A stretch of DNA of 64,000 bases from Miltoncostaea sp050249835 (GTDB lineage: Bacteria; Actinomycetota; Thermoleophilia; Miltoncostaeales; Miltoncostaeaceae). The stretch is from contig JBFWPT010000015.1 of NCBI GenBank assembly GCA_050249835.1, positions 1 to 64,000 of the forward strand, written 5' to 3'. Of the stretch, positions 8,656 to 16,043 are shown one piece after another. A program made the translations under genes and the position numbers. Position 1 is the stretch's first letter. Every line of letters begins with the position of its first letter. The notes under the pieces are model-generated. The model worked only from the letters and a program-made list of their open reading frames with translations, searched no databases and had not been told where the DNA came from.

Positions 8656-9663
8656 ATGAGCACGACCCGCCGGACCCCCGCGGAGGACCTCCAGGAGACC
8701 CGCCCGTCGGCGGCCATCAGCCTCTCCCGGGCGGGCGTGACCCACTCGGCGAAGGCGATCCGCATCCGCCACGAGGGGGCCGAGCAGCTCTTCCACGCCG
8801 ACATCGCCGCCTTCTGCGACCTGCGCCCGGACCAGAAGGGCGCGCACATGTCGCGCTTCGAGGAGGCCGTGAACGAGGCGATCGACGAGGTGGTCCTGGG
8901 CGAGGCCCTGCGGATCGAGCTGCTCGCCGAGCGGATCGCCCGCACGATCGTGGAGCGCCAGCGCGCCCTGCGCAGCGAGATCACCATCCGCGCGAGCTGG
9001 CCGGTGGAGCGGCGGACGCCCGTGTCCGACATCGGCACGCAGGAGATGTACGGGCTCATCGGCGTGGCCGCGGCGGACACCGAGGGCGGCCGGCGCCTGG
9101 TGGGCGTCAGCGCCCAGGGCATGAACGCCTGCCCGTGCGCGCAGGGGCTCATCCGCGCGCAGGCCGAGGACGACCTGCGCGCCGACGGGTTCTCCGAGGA
9201 CGAGATCGACCGGATCGTGCGGCTCGTCCCGGTCGCGACCCACAACCAGCGGGCGCGCGGGACCCTCTACCTCGGCTCCCCCGACGGCCTGGACGTGAAC
9301 GCCGACACGCTGGTGGAGATCGTCGAGGGCGGCATGTCGTCGGAGATCTACGAGCTCATGAAGCGTCCGGACGAGCAGTACGTCGTGGACCGCGCCCACC
9401 GGCGCCCCCGGTTCGTGGAGGACTCGGTGCGCGAGATGGTCGCCGGCGTGCTGGAGCGGTTCCCGGACCTGCCGGACGACGCCTTCGTGCACGCCCACCA
9501 GGCCAACTTCGAGACCATCCACACCCACGACGTCGAGGCCGAGCGGTCCGGCACGATCGGCGAGATCCGGGGCGAGCTGGAGACGGGGGCGCACTCCCCG
9601 CGGCACACGACCATCCGGGCGTGGCTGGCGGGCGGCGCCCCGGCCTGGGACGCCGGCGAGTGA
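8656..9663 (+). CDS. folE2: GTP cyclohydrolase FolE2/MptA (type IB)
   Basis: A 335-aa metal-dependent GTP cyclohydrolase of the COG1469 family, which opens GTP at the start of folate or pterin synthesis. The N-terminal DLRPDQKGAHMSRF segment and the cysteine motif GMNACPCAQG (C159, C161) are diagnostic. The motif and the ETIHTHD-AER segment look more like archaeal MptA, which makes a cyclic phosphate, than bacterial FolE2, so the exact product is open. The start is ATG 8656 after AGGAG. Its stop overlaps the GTG of the ACT-domain gene. Confidence 0.9.
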   Translation: MSTTRRTPAEDLQETRPSAAISLSRAGVTHSAKAIRIRHEGAEQLFHADIAAFCDLRPDQKGAHMSRFEEAVNEAIDEVVLGEALRIELLAERIARTIVERQRALRSEITIRASWPVERRTPVSDIGTQEMYGLIGVAAADTEGGRRLVGVSAQGMNACPCAQGLIRAQAEDDLRADGFSEDEIDRIVRLVPVATHNQRARGTLYLGSPDGLDVNADTLVEIVEGGMSSEIYELMKRPDEQYVVDRAHRRPRFVEDSVREMVAGVLERFPDLPDDAFVHAHQANFETIHTHDVEAERSGTIGEIRGELETGAHSPRHTTIRAWLAGGAPAWDAGE

Positions 9664-10184
9664 ACGAGATCGTCGTCACGGCGGTCGGCACCGACCGGCC
9701 GGGCATCGTGGCGGCGCTCACCGGCGCCCTGCTGGAGCTGGGCGGCAACCTGGAGGAGACGCGGGCCGCGCTGCTGCGCGGGTCGTTCGCCACGGCCCTC
9801 GCCGTCGCGGTGCCCGACGGGGTCGGCGTGCCCGAGGTGGAGGCCGCCCTGCGGCCCGTGGCCGAGGAGCTCGGCCTGGGGCTCTGGGTGGGCCCGGCGG
9901 CCGCCCGCGACGAGGGCCCCCGGCCCCGGCGGTCGATCGTCTCGGTCTACGGCGCCGACCACCCCGGCATCGTCCACGGGATGGCCGTCGGACTGGCCGA
10001 GCACGGCGCGAACATCGTCGACCTCTCGGCCCGCCTCGTCGGGGACCCCCCGATCTACGTCCTCGGCATCGAGGTGGAGCACGAGGAGGGCGCCGAGGGG
10101 CCGCTGCGCTCCGCGCTCGGCGACGTGGCCCGGGCGCACGGGGTCGAGCTGACCCTGGAGCCCGAGGACGACGAGGTCATGTAG
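9660..10184 (+). CDS. Double ACT-domain regulatory protein (GcvR-like)
   Basis: A 174-aa protein of two tandem ACT domains. The first begins VTAVGTDRPGIVAALTGAL and the second VSVYGADHPGIVHGMAVGL. ACT domains bind small ligands, often amino acids, and double-ACT proteins of this size resemble the glycine cleavage repressor GcvR. The GTG start at 9660 overlaps the folE2 stop (GTGA), indicating translational coupling. The ligand is not evident; the link with folE2 and def suggests one-carbon or formyl-folate metabolism, which is inference. Confidence 0.8.
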   Translation: MNEIVVTAVGTDRPGIVAALTGALLELGGNLEETRAALLRGSFATALAVAVPDGVGVPEVEAALRPVAEELGLGLWVGPAAARDEGPRPRRSIVSVYGADHPGIVHGMAVGLAEHGANIVDLSARLVGDPPIYVLGIEVEHEEGAEGPLRSALGDVARAHGVELTLEPEDDEVM

Positions 10185-10195
10185 GTGACCGCGGG

Positions 10196-10690
10196 GTGAT
10201 CCGCGAGGTCCTGCGCTACCCGGACCGCCGCCTCAAGCTCGTCGCCGCCCCGGTGGGCGCGCCCGGCCCGGCGATCCGGCGGCTGGCGGACGACATGCTC
10301 GACACCGCGGCGTCCTACCCCCGCACGGTGGGCATCGCCGCGCCGCAGATCGGGGCGCTGTGGCGCGTCGCGTACGTCGACTGCACCGGGCACAAGAAGG
10401 TGCCGGACCCCCACGGCCCCCTCTGGCTCGTGGACCCGGTGGTGCTGGAGGCCGAGGGCGACGAGATCGGCCGCGAGGGCTGCCTGTCGCTGCCGGACAT
10501 CACCGCCAACGTGCGCCGCGCCACGCGCGTCGCCGTGGAGGCGACCGACCTGGACGGCACCCGCCGCCGCATCGACGCCGAGGGCTTCGAGGCCCGCGTG
10601 ATCCTCCACGAGATCGACCACCTGGACGGGATCCTCATCCTCGACCGGGTGGCCTCCCTGACGCTGGACGTCTTCCCCCGGAGGCGCTAG
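10196..10690 (+). CDS. def: Peptide deformylase
   Basis: A 164-aa metallopeptidase that removes the formyl group from nascent N-terminal methionine. All three motifs are present: GIAAPQIG (residues 46-53), EGCLSLP with metal ligand C96, and HEIDH with H138, E139 and H142. The start is a GTG 11 nt after the ACT gene. Its 3' end overlaps the convergent gene at 10687 by 4 bp (CTAG). Confidence 0.93.
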   Translation: MIREVLRYPDRRLKLVAAPVGAPGPAIRRLADDMLDTAASYPRTVGIAAPQIGALWRVAYVDCTGHKKVPDPHGPLWLVDPVVLEAEGDEIGREGCLSLPDITANVRRATRVAVEATDLDGTRRRIDAEGFEARVILHEIDHLDGILILDRVASLTLDVFPRRR

Positions 10691-11121
10691 TCCTCCTCGG
10701 CGGCGGCGCGCGCCAGGAGGGTGACGATCTGGTCCCGCGCCGGCTCGCCGAAGGTCTCGCGCGCCAGGGCGAGCCGCGACTTGGCGGCCTCGTCCTCGCC
10801 GCCCGCCGCCTCGGCCACCGTGCGGCGCAGGCCGGCGACGAGCAGCAGCAGCTGGCGGTCCGGCGCGAGCTCGGCCATCGGGGGGTCGATCGGGTGGACG
10901 ACCCGCAGCCAGTCGGCGGCTGGCTCCCCCGGCCGGGCGCTGGACCAGGCGCTCGTCATGATCGCCTGCTCCAGGGCGGCGCGGCGCTCGCGGCGGCCGG
11001 GACGGCCCCCCGCGGCGGCGGCGGCGATGGCGTCGATCTGGCGGCGCCCGACGGACACGCGCACCACGCGGCAGAAGGCGTCGTCCCCGTCGGGCTGGCG
11101 GGAGTCCTCGCTCACACCCAT
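10687..11121 (-). CDS. Uncharacterised protein, end of the moa operon
   Basis: I do not recognise this 144-aa protein. From the chosen ATG at 11121 it has an acidic N-terminus, a basic Arg/Ala-rich middle, a conserved-looking segment with Trp (DWLRVVHPIDPPMAEL) and a predicted helical C-terminus ending in acidic residues. It has no signal peptide or membrane segment. It is the last of four minus-strand genes starting with moaD, 56 nt after the preceding unknown gene. A role connected with molybdopterin is only a guess from position. Confidence 0.6.
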   Translation of the reverse strand: MGVSEDSRQPDGDDAFCRVVRVSVGRRQIDAIAAAAAGGRPGRRERRAALEQAIMTSAWSSARPGEPAADWLRVVHPIDPPMAELAPDRQLLLLVAGLRRTVAEAAGGEDEAAKSRLALARETFGEPARDQIVTLLARAAAEED

Positions 11122-11177
11122 CCCATCGGCGCGGGGGCGCCGGAGCAGGAGTGGTGGCCGGGGCGACGCCCCCGGGA

Positions 11178-11597
11178 TCAGCGCTTCGAGTACACGTCCC
11201 CGTCGCCGCCGCCGCGGACCGCGTGGACCGGGTGCCCGGCGGCCTCCCACTGGTAGTAGGAGCAGGCCGGGCCGAAGGCCGGCTCGTAGACCGCGGGCTT
11301 CGGGTTGCGGCCGGCGTCGCGGGCGGCCGCGGCGTGGCGCAGCAGGCTCGGGTCGTCCATCTCCGGCCAGACGATCACGAGGTGCGCCGCGGTGAGGAAC
11401 AGGGCGACGAACGTGCAGCCCTCGGCCGGGCAGGGCCACGGGTCGGTGCGGACGCAGTACCAGCCGGAGTAGTCCTCACCGGAGTCGTCGGTCCAGAGCT
11501 CCTCCTCCTGGTCCTGCTCGAGGTCGACGTCGGGCATCGCCGGGGCGATGGTGGGGCTGTCGACCCCGATCCCGGGGCGATCGGGCTCATCCGGCAT
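11178..11597 (-). CDS. Uncharacterised Cys/Trp-containing protein next to moaE
   Basis: A 139-aa protein of unknown function. The first 45 residues are Pro/Asp/Glu-rich. The middle holds three cysteines in a C-x7-C-x4-C pattern (CVRTDPWPCPAEGC) followed by a hydrophobic helix and an IVWPEMDDPS segment. The C-terminal half has several aromatic residues and a fourth cysteine (GPACSYYQWE). The cysteine pattern could bind a metal, but I know no matching family. Its ATG lies inside the end of moaE (11-nt overlap), so the two are co-translated. Confidence 0.65.
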   Translation of the reverse strand: MPDEPDRPGIGVDSPTIAPAMPDVDLEQDQEEELWTDDSGEDYSGWYCVRTDPWPCPAEGCTFVALFLTAAHLVIVWPEMDDPSLLRHAAAARDAGRNPKPAVYEPAFGPACSYYQWEAAGHPVHAVRGGGDGDVYSKR

Positions 11598-12048
11598 GGG
11601 GCCTCCCGGCGGGGTCGGGGGTGGGCGCGGCGCGCGGGGCGTCGCGGCCGTCGATCCAGCGCGCATCGCCGCCGGGGTGGACGGACTGCTTCCAGACCGG
11701 GACGCGGGCCTTGAGCTCGTCGATGACCTGGCGGCAGGCCGCGAACGCCGCCGGGCGGTGGCCCGCCGAGGCGGCCACGATGACGCTGGGCTCCCCCACC
11801 GCGACGGCCCCGACGCGGTGGGCCACCGCGACACGCGCGCCCCAGGCCGCCTCGGCCTCGGCGGCGACGGCCGCCATCTCGGCCAGGGCCAGCTCCTCAT
11901 AGGCCTCGTAGACGAGCGCGTCCACCGCGGCCGAATCGGCCTCGCGGCGGGTGGTGCCGACGAACAGGGCGGTGCCGCCGTGCTCGTCGTCCCCCACCGC
12001 GGCCAGCAGCGCGGCGATGTCGAGCGGGCTGTCGGAGAGGGCGATCAC
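11587..12048 (-). CDS. moaE: Molybdopterin synthase catalytic subunit MoaE
   Basis: A 153-aa large subunit of molybdopterin synthase, which transfers sulfur from MoaD thiocarboxylate to precursor Z (cyclic pyranopterin monophosphate). Family marks are GTALFVGTTR near the N-terminus, the YEAYEELA segment, HRVGAVAVGE and the C-terminal KARVPVWKQ, with its active-site lysines. The GTG start at 12048 overlaps the moaD stop (GTGA), so the two subunits are translationally coupled. Confidence 0.92.
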   Translation of the reverse strand: MIALSDSPLDIAALLAAVGDDEHGGTALFVGTTRREADSAAVDALVYEAYEELALAEMAAVAAEAEAAWGARVAVAHRVGAVAVGEPSVIVAASAGHRPAAFAACRQVIDELKARVPVWKQSVHPGGDARWIDGRDAPRAAPTPDPAGRPHAG

Positions 12049-12302
12049 CCGCCGGACACCGGGAGGATCAGGGCCACCTCGTCGCCGTCGCGCATCGGGG
12101 CGCCCGGCAGCGTCCAGGCGTGGTTGAGCGCGTACCGCATGCCCTCGGGGGGGCCGCCGTCGCGCACCCCGTCCGGGAGGTGGTCCCACACGGCCCCGAC
12201 CGGGGTGGCGGCCGGGAGCTCCAGCTCCAGGCGCCCGGCGCCGGCGGCCTCGCGCAGCGAGGCGAACAGGCGGACGCTCACGCGGATGGGGTCGGGGGCC
12301 AT
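12045..12302 (-). CDS. moaD: Molybdopterin synthase sulfur carrier subunit MoaD
   Basis: An 85-aa ubiquitin-like sulfur carrier. It begins with a beta strand (IRVSVRLFASLREAAG) and ends in the essential Gly-Gly that is adenylated and converted to a thiocarboxylate. It pairs with MoaE, encoded just downstream. A minus-strand TACAGT hexamer 7 nt before the ATG suggests a leaderless transcript for the operon moaD, moaE and two unknown genes. Confidence 0.92.
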   Translation of the reverse strand: MAPDPIRVSVRLFASLREAAGAGRLELELPAATPVGAVWDHLPDGVRDGGPPEGMRYALNHAWTLPGAPMRDGDEVALILPVSGG

Positions 12303-12309
12303 CGGGGCG

Positions 12310-12315
12310 ACTGTA
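12310..12315 (-). promoter_or_regulatory. -10 hexamer TACAGT of moaD
   Basis: TACAGT on the minus strand ends 7 nt before the moaD ATG, implying that transcription begins at the start codon. No convincing -35 was found. Confidence 0.5.
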
Positions 12316-12417
12316 GCGGTCCGGGTCCCCGGGCGGCCGGGGCGGCGTGTGGTAGCGTCCCGCCGCCGTCGCGGCGGTTGGCAGGCCGCGAGTCGACGGC
12401 GTCGCACCGGAGGACGG

Positions 12418-13980
12418 GTGAGCACCGAGGAGAAGCGGGAACGGCTCCGCGCCCTGCGCGAGGAGGCCCGCCACGCGGGGACCGAGGCGGCGGTCGAGCG
12501 CCAGCACGCGCGCGGCAAGCTCACGGCGCGCGAGCGGATCGACCTGCTGCTGGACCCCGGCTCGTTCGTCGAGCTCGACATGTTCACGCGGCACCGGGCC
12601 CACGGCTTCGGGCTGGAGGACAACCGCCCGTGGGGCGACGGCGTCGTCACCGGCCACGGCACCATCGACGGGCGCACGGTCTTCGTGTTCTCGCAGGACT
12701 TCACGGTCTTCGGCGGGAGCCTCGGCGAGGTCTTCGCCGAGAAGATCGTCAAGGTCATGGACCTGGCGGTCCGGATGGGCTGCCCCATCATCGGGCTCAA
12801 CGACTCCGGCGGGGCGCGCATCCAGGAGGGCGTCGTCTCCCTCGGCGGCTACGCGGACATCTTCTTCCGCAACGTCCGCGCGAGCGGGGTGATCCCCCAG
12901 ATCTCCGTGATCATGGGGCCCTGCGCCGGCGGCGCCGTCTACAGCCCGGCGATCACGGACTTCATCTTCATGGTCCGCGAGACGAGCCACATGTTCATCA
13001 CGGGCCCCGAGGTCATCAAGACGGTGACCGGCGAGGACGTGACCATGGAGGAGCTCGGCGGGGCCCAGAGCCACGCGACGCGCTCGGGCGTCTGCCAGTT
13101 CGCCGCCGACTCCGAGGAGGAGTGCCTGGAGCAGGTGCGGGAGCTCGTCTCCTTCCTGCCCCAGAACAACCTCGACCCGCCGCCCTTCGTGCCGACCGCC
13201 GACCCGCCGGACCGGCAGGCCCCCGAGCTCGCGACGATCATCCCGGACGTCGCCACGAAGCCGTACGACATGACCGACGTGATCGGGCACATCGTGGACG
13301 ACGGCGACTTCATGGAGGTCGCCCCGCTCTTCGCCCCGAACATCGTGGTCGGCTTCGCCCGCCTCGCCGGCCACACGGTCGGGATCGTCGGGAACCAGCC
13401 GAAGGCGCTCGCCGGCGTGCTCGACATCGACGCGTCGATCAAGGGCGCGCGCTTCGTGCGCTTCTGCGACGCCTTCAACATCCCGCTCGTGACGCTCGTG
13501 GACGTCCCCGGCTTCCTGCCCGGCACGACCCAGGAGTACAACGGGATCATCCTCCACGGCGCCAAGCTGCTGTACGCCTACAGCGAGGCCACCGTCCCCA
13601 AGCTGACGGTCATCACGCGCAAGGCCTACGGCGGCGCGTACGACGTCATGGCGAGCAAGCACGTCGGGGCCGACTTCAACGCCGCCTGGCCGACCGCCGA
13701 GGTGGCGGTGATGGGGGCCGAGGGCGCGGTCAACATCGTCTTCCGCCGCGAGCTGGCGGAGGCCGAGAAGGCCGGCGAGGACGTCGCCGCCCGGCGGGCG
13801 CAGCTCATCGCGGACTACACCGAGCGCTTCGCCAGCCCGTACATCGCCGCCGAGCGCGGCTACGTGGACGACGTCATCGAGCCGGAGGAGACGCGCGCCT
13901 GGCTCGTGCGGGCGCTGGAGACCTCCCTCACCAAGCGCGAGCTGCGGCCGAAGCGCAAGCACGGGAACATCCCGCTGTGA
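12418..13980 (+). CDS. Acyl-CoA carboxylase beta subunit (carboxyltransferase)
   Basis: A 520-aa carboxyltransferase of the propionyl/acetyl-CoA carboxylase beta (AccD/PccB) family. It moves CO2 from carboxybiotin to an acyl-CoA to make methylmalonyl- or malonyl-CoA. Visible marks include GGSLGEVFAEKIVKVMD, the first oxyanion loop LNDSGGARIQEG, MGPCAGGAVYSP, and in the second half the GFLPGT and KAYGGAYDVM segments. Length and motifs match actinobacterial AccD5-type proteins. The GTG start has GGAGG 4-9 nt upstream; a TAGCGT -10 at 12353-12358 would give a leader of about 53 nt. It is the first gene of a three-gene operon with the other subunits. Confidence 0.93.
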   Translation: MSTEEKRERLRALREEARHAGTEAAVERQHARGKLTARERIDLLLDPGSFVELDMFTRHRAHGFGLEDNRPWGDGVVTGHGTIDGRTVFVFSQDFTVFGGSLGEVFAEKIVKVMDLAVRMGCPIIGLNDSGGARIQEGVVSLGGYADIFFRNVRASGVIPQISVIMGPCAGGAVYSPAITDFIFMVRETSHMFITGPEVIKTVTGEDVTMEELGGAQSHATRSGVCQFAADSEEECLEQVRELVSFLPQNNLDPPPFVPTADPPDRQAPELATIIPDVATKPYDMTDVIGHIVDDGDFMEVAPLFAPNIVVGFARLAGHTVGIVGNQPKALAGVLDIDASIKGARFVRFCDAFNIPLVTLVDVPGFLPGTTQEYNGIILHGAKLLYAYSEATVPKLTVITRKAYGGAYDVMASKHVGADFNAAWPTAEVAVMGAEGAVNIVFRRELAEAEKAGEDVAARRAQLIADYTERFASPYIAAERGYVDDVIEPEETRAWLVRALETSLTKRELRPKRKHGNIPL

Positions 13981-14204
13981 CCTCGTGGACGGTGGAGATC
14001 CGCGCCGGGGGCGATCCCGGCTCGGAGGGGCTGGCCGCGCTGACCGCGGCGATGGCGGCGCTGGTGGAGTCGGAGGCCGGCCCGGCGCCCGATCCGCTCC
14101 CGGCCGCCTACCGCTCCCGCTGGCGGCGCGCCGCGATGATCGAGGCGGCCGAGGTGCCCGCCCACGTCAAGCACGACGGACCACCGTGGGGGGTGCACGA
14201 GTGA
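13977..14204 (+). CDS. Acyl-CoA carboxylase epsilon-like small subunit
   Basis: A 75-aa protein between the carboxyltransferase and the biotin carboxylase/BCCP genes, overlapping both by GTGA junctions. The C-terminal segment with YRSRWRRAAMIEA resembles the short conserved patch of actinobacterial epsilon (AccE) subunits, which stabilise the carboxylase complex. The sequence is short and divergent, so the call rests mainly on size, that patch and position. Confidence 0.7.
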   Translation: MTSWTVEIRAGGDPGSEGLAALTAAMAALVESEAGPAPDPLPAAYRSRWRRAAMIEAAEVPAHVKHDGPPWGVHE

Positions 14205-15994
14205 CGAGGACGTTCGGCAAGGTGCTGGTCGCGAACCGCGGCGAGATCGCCATCCGGGTGTTCCGGACGCTGCGCGAGATGGGCATCGCCTCGGTGGCGG
14301 TCTACAGCGAGGTGGACCGCGACGCCGTCTTCGTCTCCCACGCCGACGAGGCGTACCTCATCGGGCCGGGGCCCGCGTCCGAGAGCTACCTGAAGGTCCC
14401 GGCGATCCTCGAGGTCTGCCGCGAGGCCGGCGTCGACGCGGTCCACCCGGGGTACGGGTTCCTGGCCGAGAACGCCGGCTTCGCCCGGGCGCTCGGCGAG
14501 GCCGGCATCACATGGATCGGCCCGCCGGCCGACGCGATCGACGCGATGGGCTCCAAGACCGGCGCCCGCGCCCTGATGGACGCGGCGGGCGTCCCGATCG
14601 TCCCCGGGGTCACCGAGCCGGTGGCCGACGTCGAGGCCGCGCGCCCGATCGCCGACTCCATCGGCTACCCGGTCGCCGTCAAGGCGAGCGCCGGCGGCGG
14701 CGGCAAGGGCTTCCGGGTGGCGCTCACCCCGGCCGACCTGGACGACGCGTTCGCCGGGGCCGTCCGCGAGGGCGAGCGCTTCTTCGCCGACGGCGCCGTG
14801 TACCTGGAGCGCTACCTCCCCGAGCCGCGGCATGTGGAGATCCAGATCCTGGCCGACACCCACGGGTCGTGCATCTGGCTGGGCGAGCGCGACTGCTCCG
14901 TGCAGCGCCGTCACCAGAAGCTCGTGGAGGAGACGCCGAGCCCGGTCGTCTCCGACGACCTGCGCCGGCGGATGGGCGAGGCGTCGGTGCGCGCCGCCCT
15001 GGCGGTCGACTACGCCGGCGCCGGGACCCTGGAGTACCTCGTCTCCGGCGAGGAGTTCTTCTTCCTGGAGATGAACACCCGCATCCAGGTGGAGCACACG
15101 GTCACCGAGGCGGTCACCGGCCTCGACCTGGTGCGCGAGCAGGTGCGCGTGGCGGCCGGCGAGCCCCTGTCGGTGACCCAGGAGGAGGTGCGCCCGCGCG
15201 GCCACGCCTTCGAGTGCCGCATCAACGCGGAGGACGCCGAGAAGCGCTTCCTGCCCTCCCCCGCCCGCATCACGGCCTACCGGGAGCCGACGGGGCCCGG
15301 CGTCCGGGTCGACTCCGGCGTCCGCGCCGGCTCGGAGATCCCCGAGATCTACGACCCGATGGTGGCGAAGCTCATCACCTGGGACGTCGACCGCGACTCC
15401 GCCCGCCGCCGGATGCTGCGCGCGCTGGACGAGTACGTGGTGGAGGGCCCGGCGACGCTCATCCCGTTCCACCGCTGGCTGCTGCGGCAGCAGGAGTTCA
15501 TCGCGGGCGGCGCTTGCCACGCCCAGCTCGCCGCGATGGCCGACGAGCCCACCCCCCTTCCGGCGGCCGACGGCGCGGCGCCCGCCGCGGCCACCCCCGC
15601 CGACGAGGCGCCCGACGCCCCCGAGCTCACCGAGCGCCGCTTCACCGCCGAGGTCGGCGGCCGGCGCCTGGAGGTCGCGCTGCGCTACGAGGCGCCCGCG
15701 GGCGGCGCCGGGCCGGCCGCGCCCGCCCCCAAGAAGGCGAAGGCGAAGAAGGCCTCCGGGCCCGCGGGGGGCGGCGGCAAGCCCGGCGAGGTGGTGACAC
15801 CGATGCAGGGGACGATCCTCAAGGTGCTCGTCGAGGTGGGCCAGGCCATCGAGCCGGGCCAGGTCGTCTGCATCGTCGAGGCGATGAAGATGGAGAACGA
15901 GGTCGCCGCCCACGCCGCCGGGACGGTGAAGGAGCTCCGGGTGGCCGAGGGCCAGGGCGTCCAGGCCGGCGAGGTGCTCGCGATCGTCTCCTGA
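14201..15994 (+). CDS. Acyl-CoA carboxylase alpha subunit (biotin carboxylase + BCCP)
   Basis: A 597-aa fusion that carboxylates its own biotin with ATP and bicarbonate. Residues about 4-450 are biotin carboxylase: VLVANRGEIAIR, glycine-rich ATP loop KASAGGGGKGFR, and EMNTRIQVEHTVTE. An Ala/Pro/Lys-rich linker precedes the biotinyl domain, with the attachment site EAMKME (biotin on K563) and the end of the lipoyl-like fold. This layout is the actinobacterial AccA/PccA type. It is coupled to the epsilon-like gene by a GTGA overlap and is followed by a 30-nt perfect palindrome. Confidence 0.94.
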   Translation: MTRTFGKVLVANRGEIAIRVFRTLREMGIASVAVYSEVDRDAVFVSHADEAYLIGPGPASESYLKVPAILEVCREAGVDAVHPGYGFLAENAGFARALGEAGITWIGPPADAIDAMGSKTGARALMDAAGVPIVPGVTEPVADVEAARPIADSIGYPVAVKASAGGGGKGFRVALTPADLDDAFAGAVREGERFFADGAVYLERYLPEPRHVEIQILADTHGSCIWLGERDCSVQRRHQKLVEETPSPVVSDDLRRRMGEASVRAALAVDYAGAGTLEYLVSGEEFFFLEMNTRIQVEHTVTEAVTGLDLVREQVRVAAGEPLSVTQEEVRPRGHAFECRINAEDAEKRFLPSPARITAYREPTGPGVRVDSGVRAGSEIPEIYDPMVAKLITWDVDRDSARRRMLRALDEYVVEGPATLIPFHRWLLRQQEFIAGGACHAQLAAMADEPTPLPAADGAAPAAATPADEAPDAPELTERRFTAEVGGRRLEVALRYEAPAGGAGPAAPAPKKAKAKKASGPAGGGGKPGEVVTPMQGTILKVLVEVGQAIEPGQVVCIVEAMKMENEVAAHAAGTVKELRVAEGQGVQAGEVLAIVS

Positions 15995-16000
15995 GGCGCG

Positions 16001-16030
16001 GGCCCCTCCCGGCGCGCGCCGGGAGGGGCC
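16001..16030. terminator. 30-nt perfect palindrome, bidirectional terminator
   Basis: The 30 nt from 16001 to 16030 equal their own reverse complement, giving a GC-only hairpin. It lies 6 nt after the carboxylase operon and 13 nt after the convergent gene ending at 16044, so it can end transcription from both sides. No T-tract is present. Confidence 0.7.
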
Positions 16031-16043
16031 GTGGCGCCGTCCC

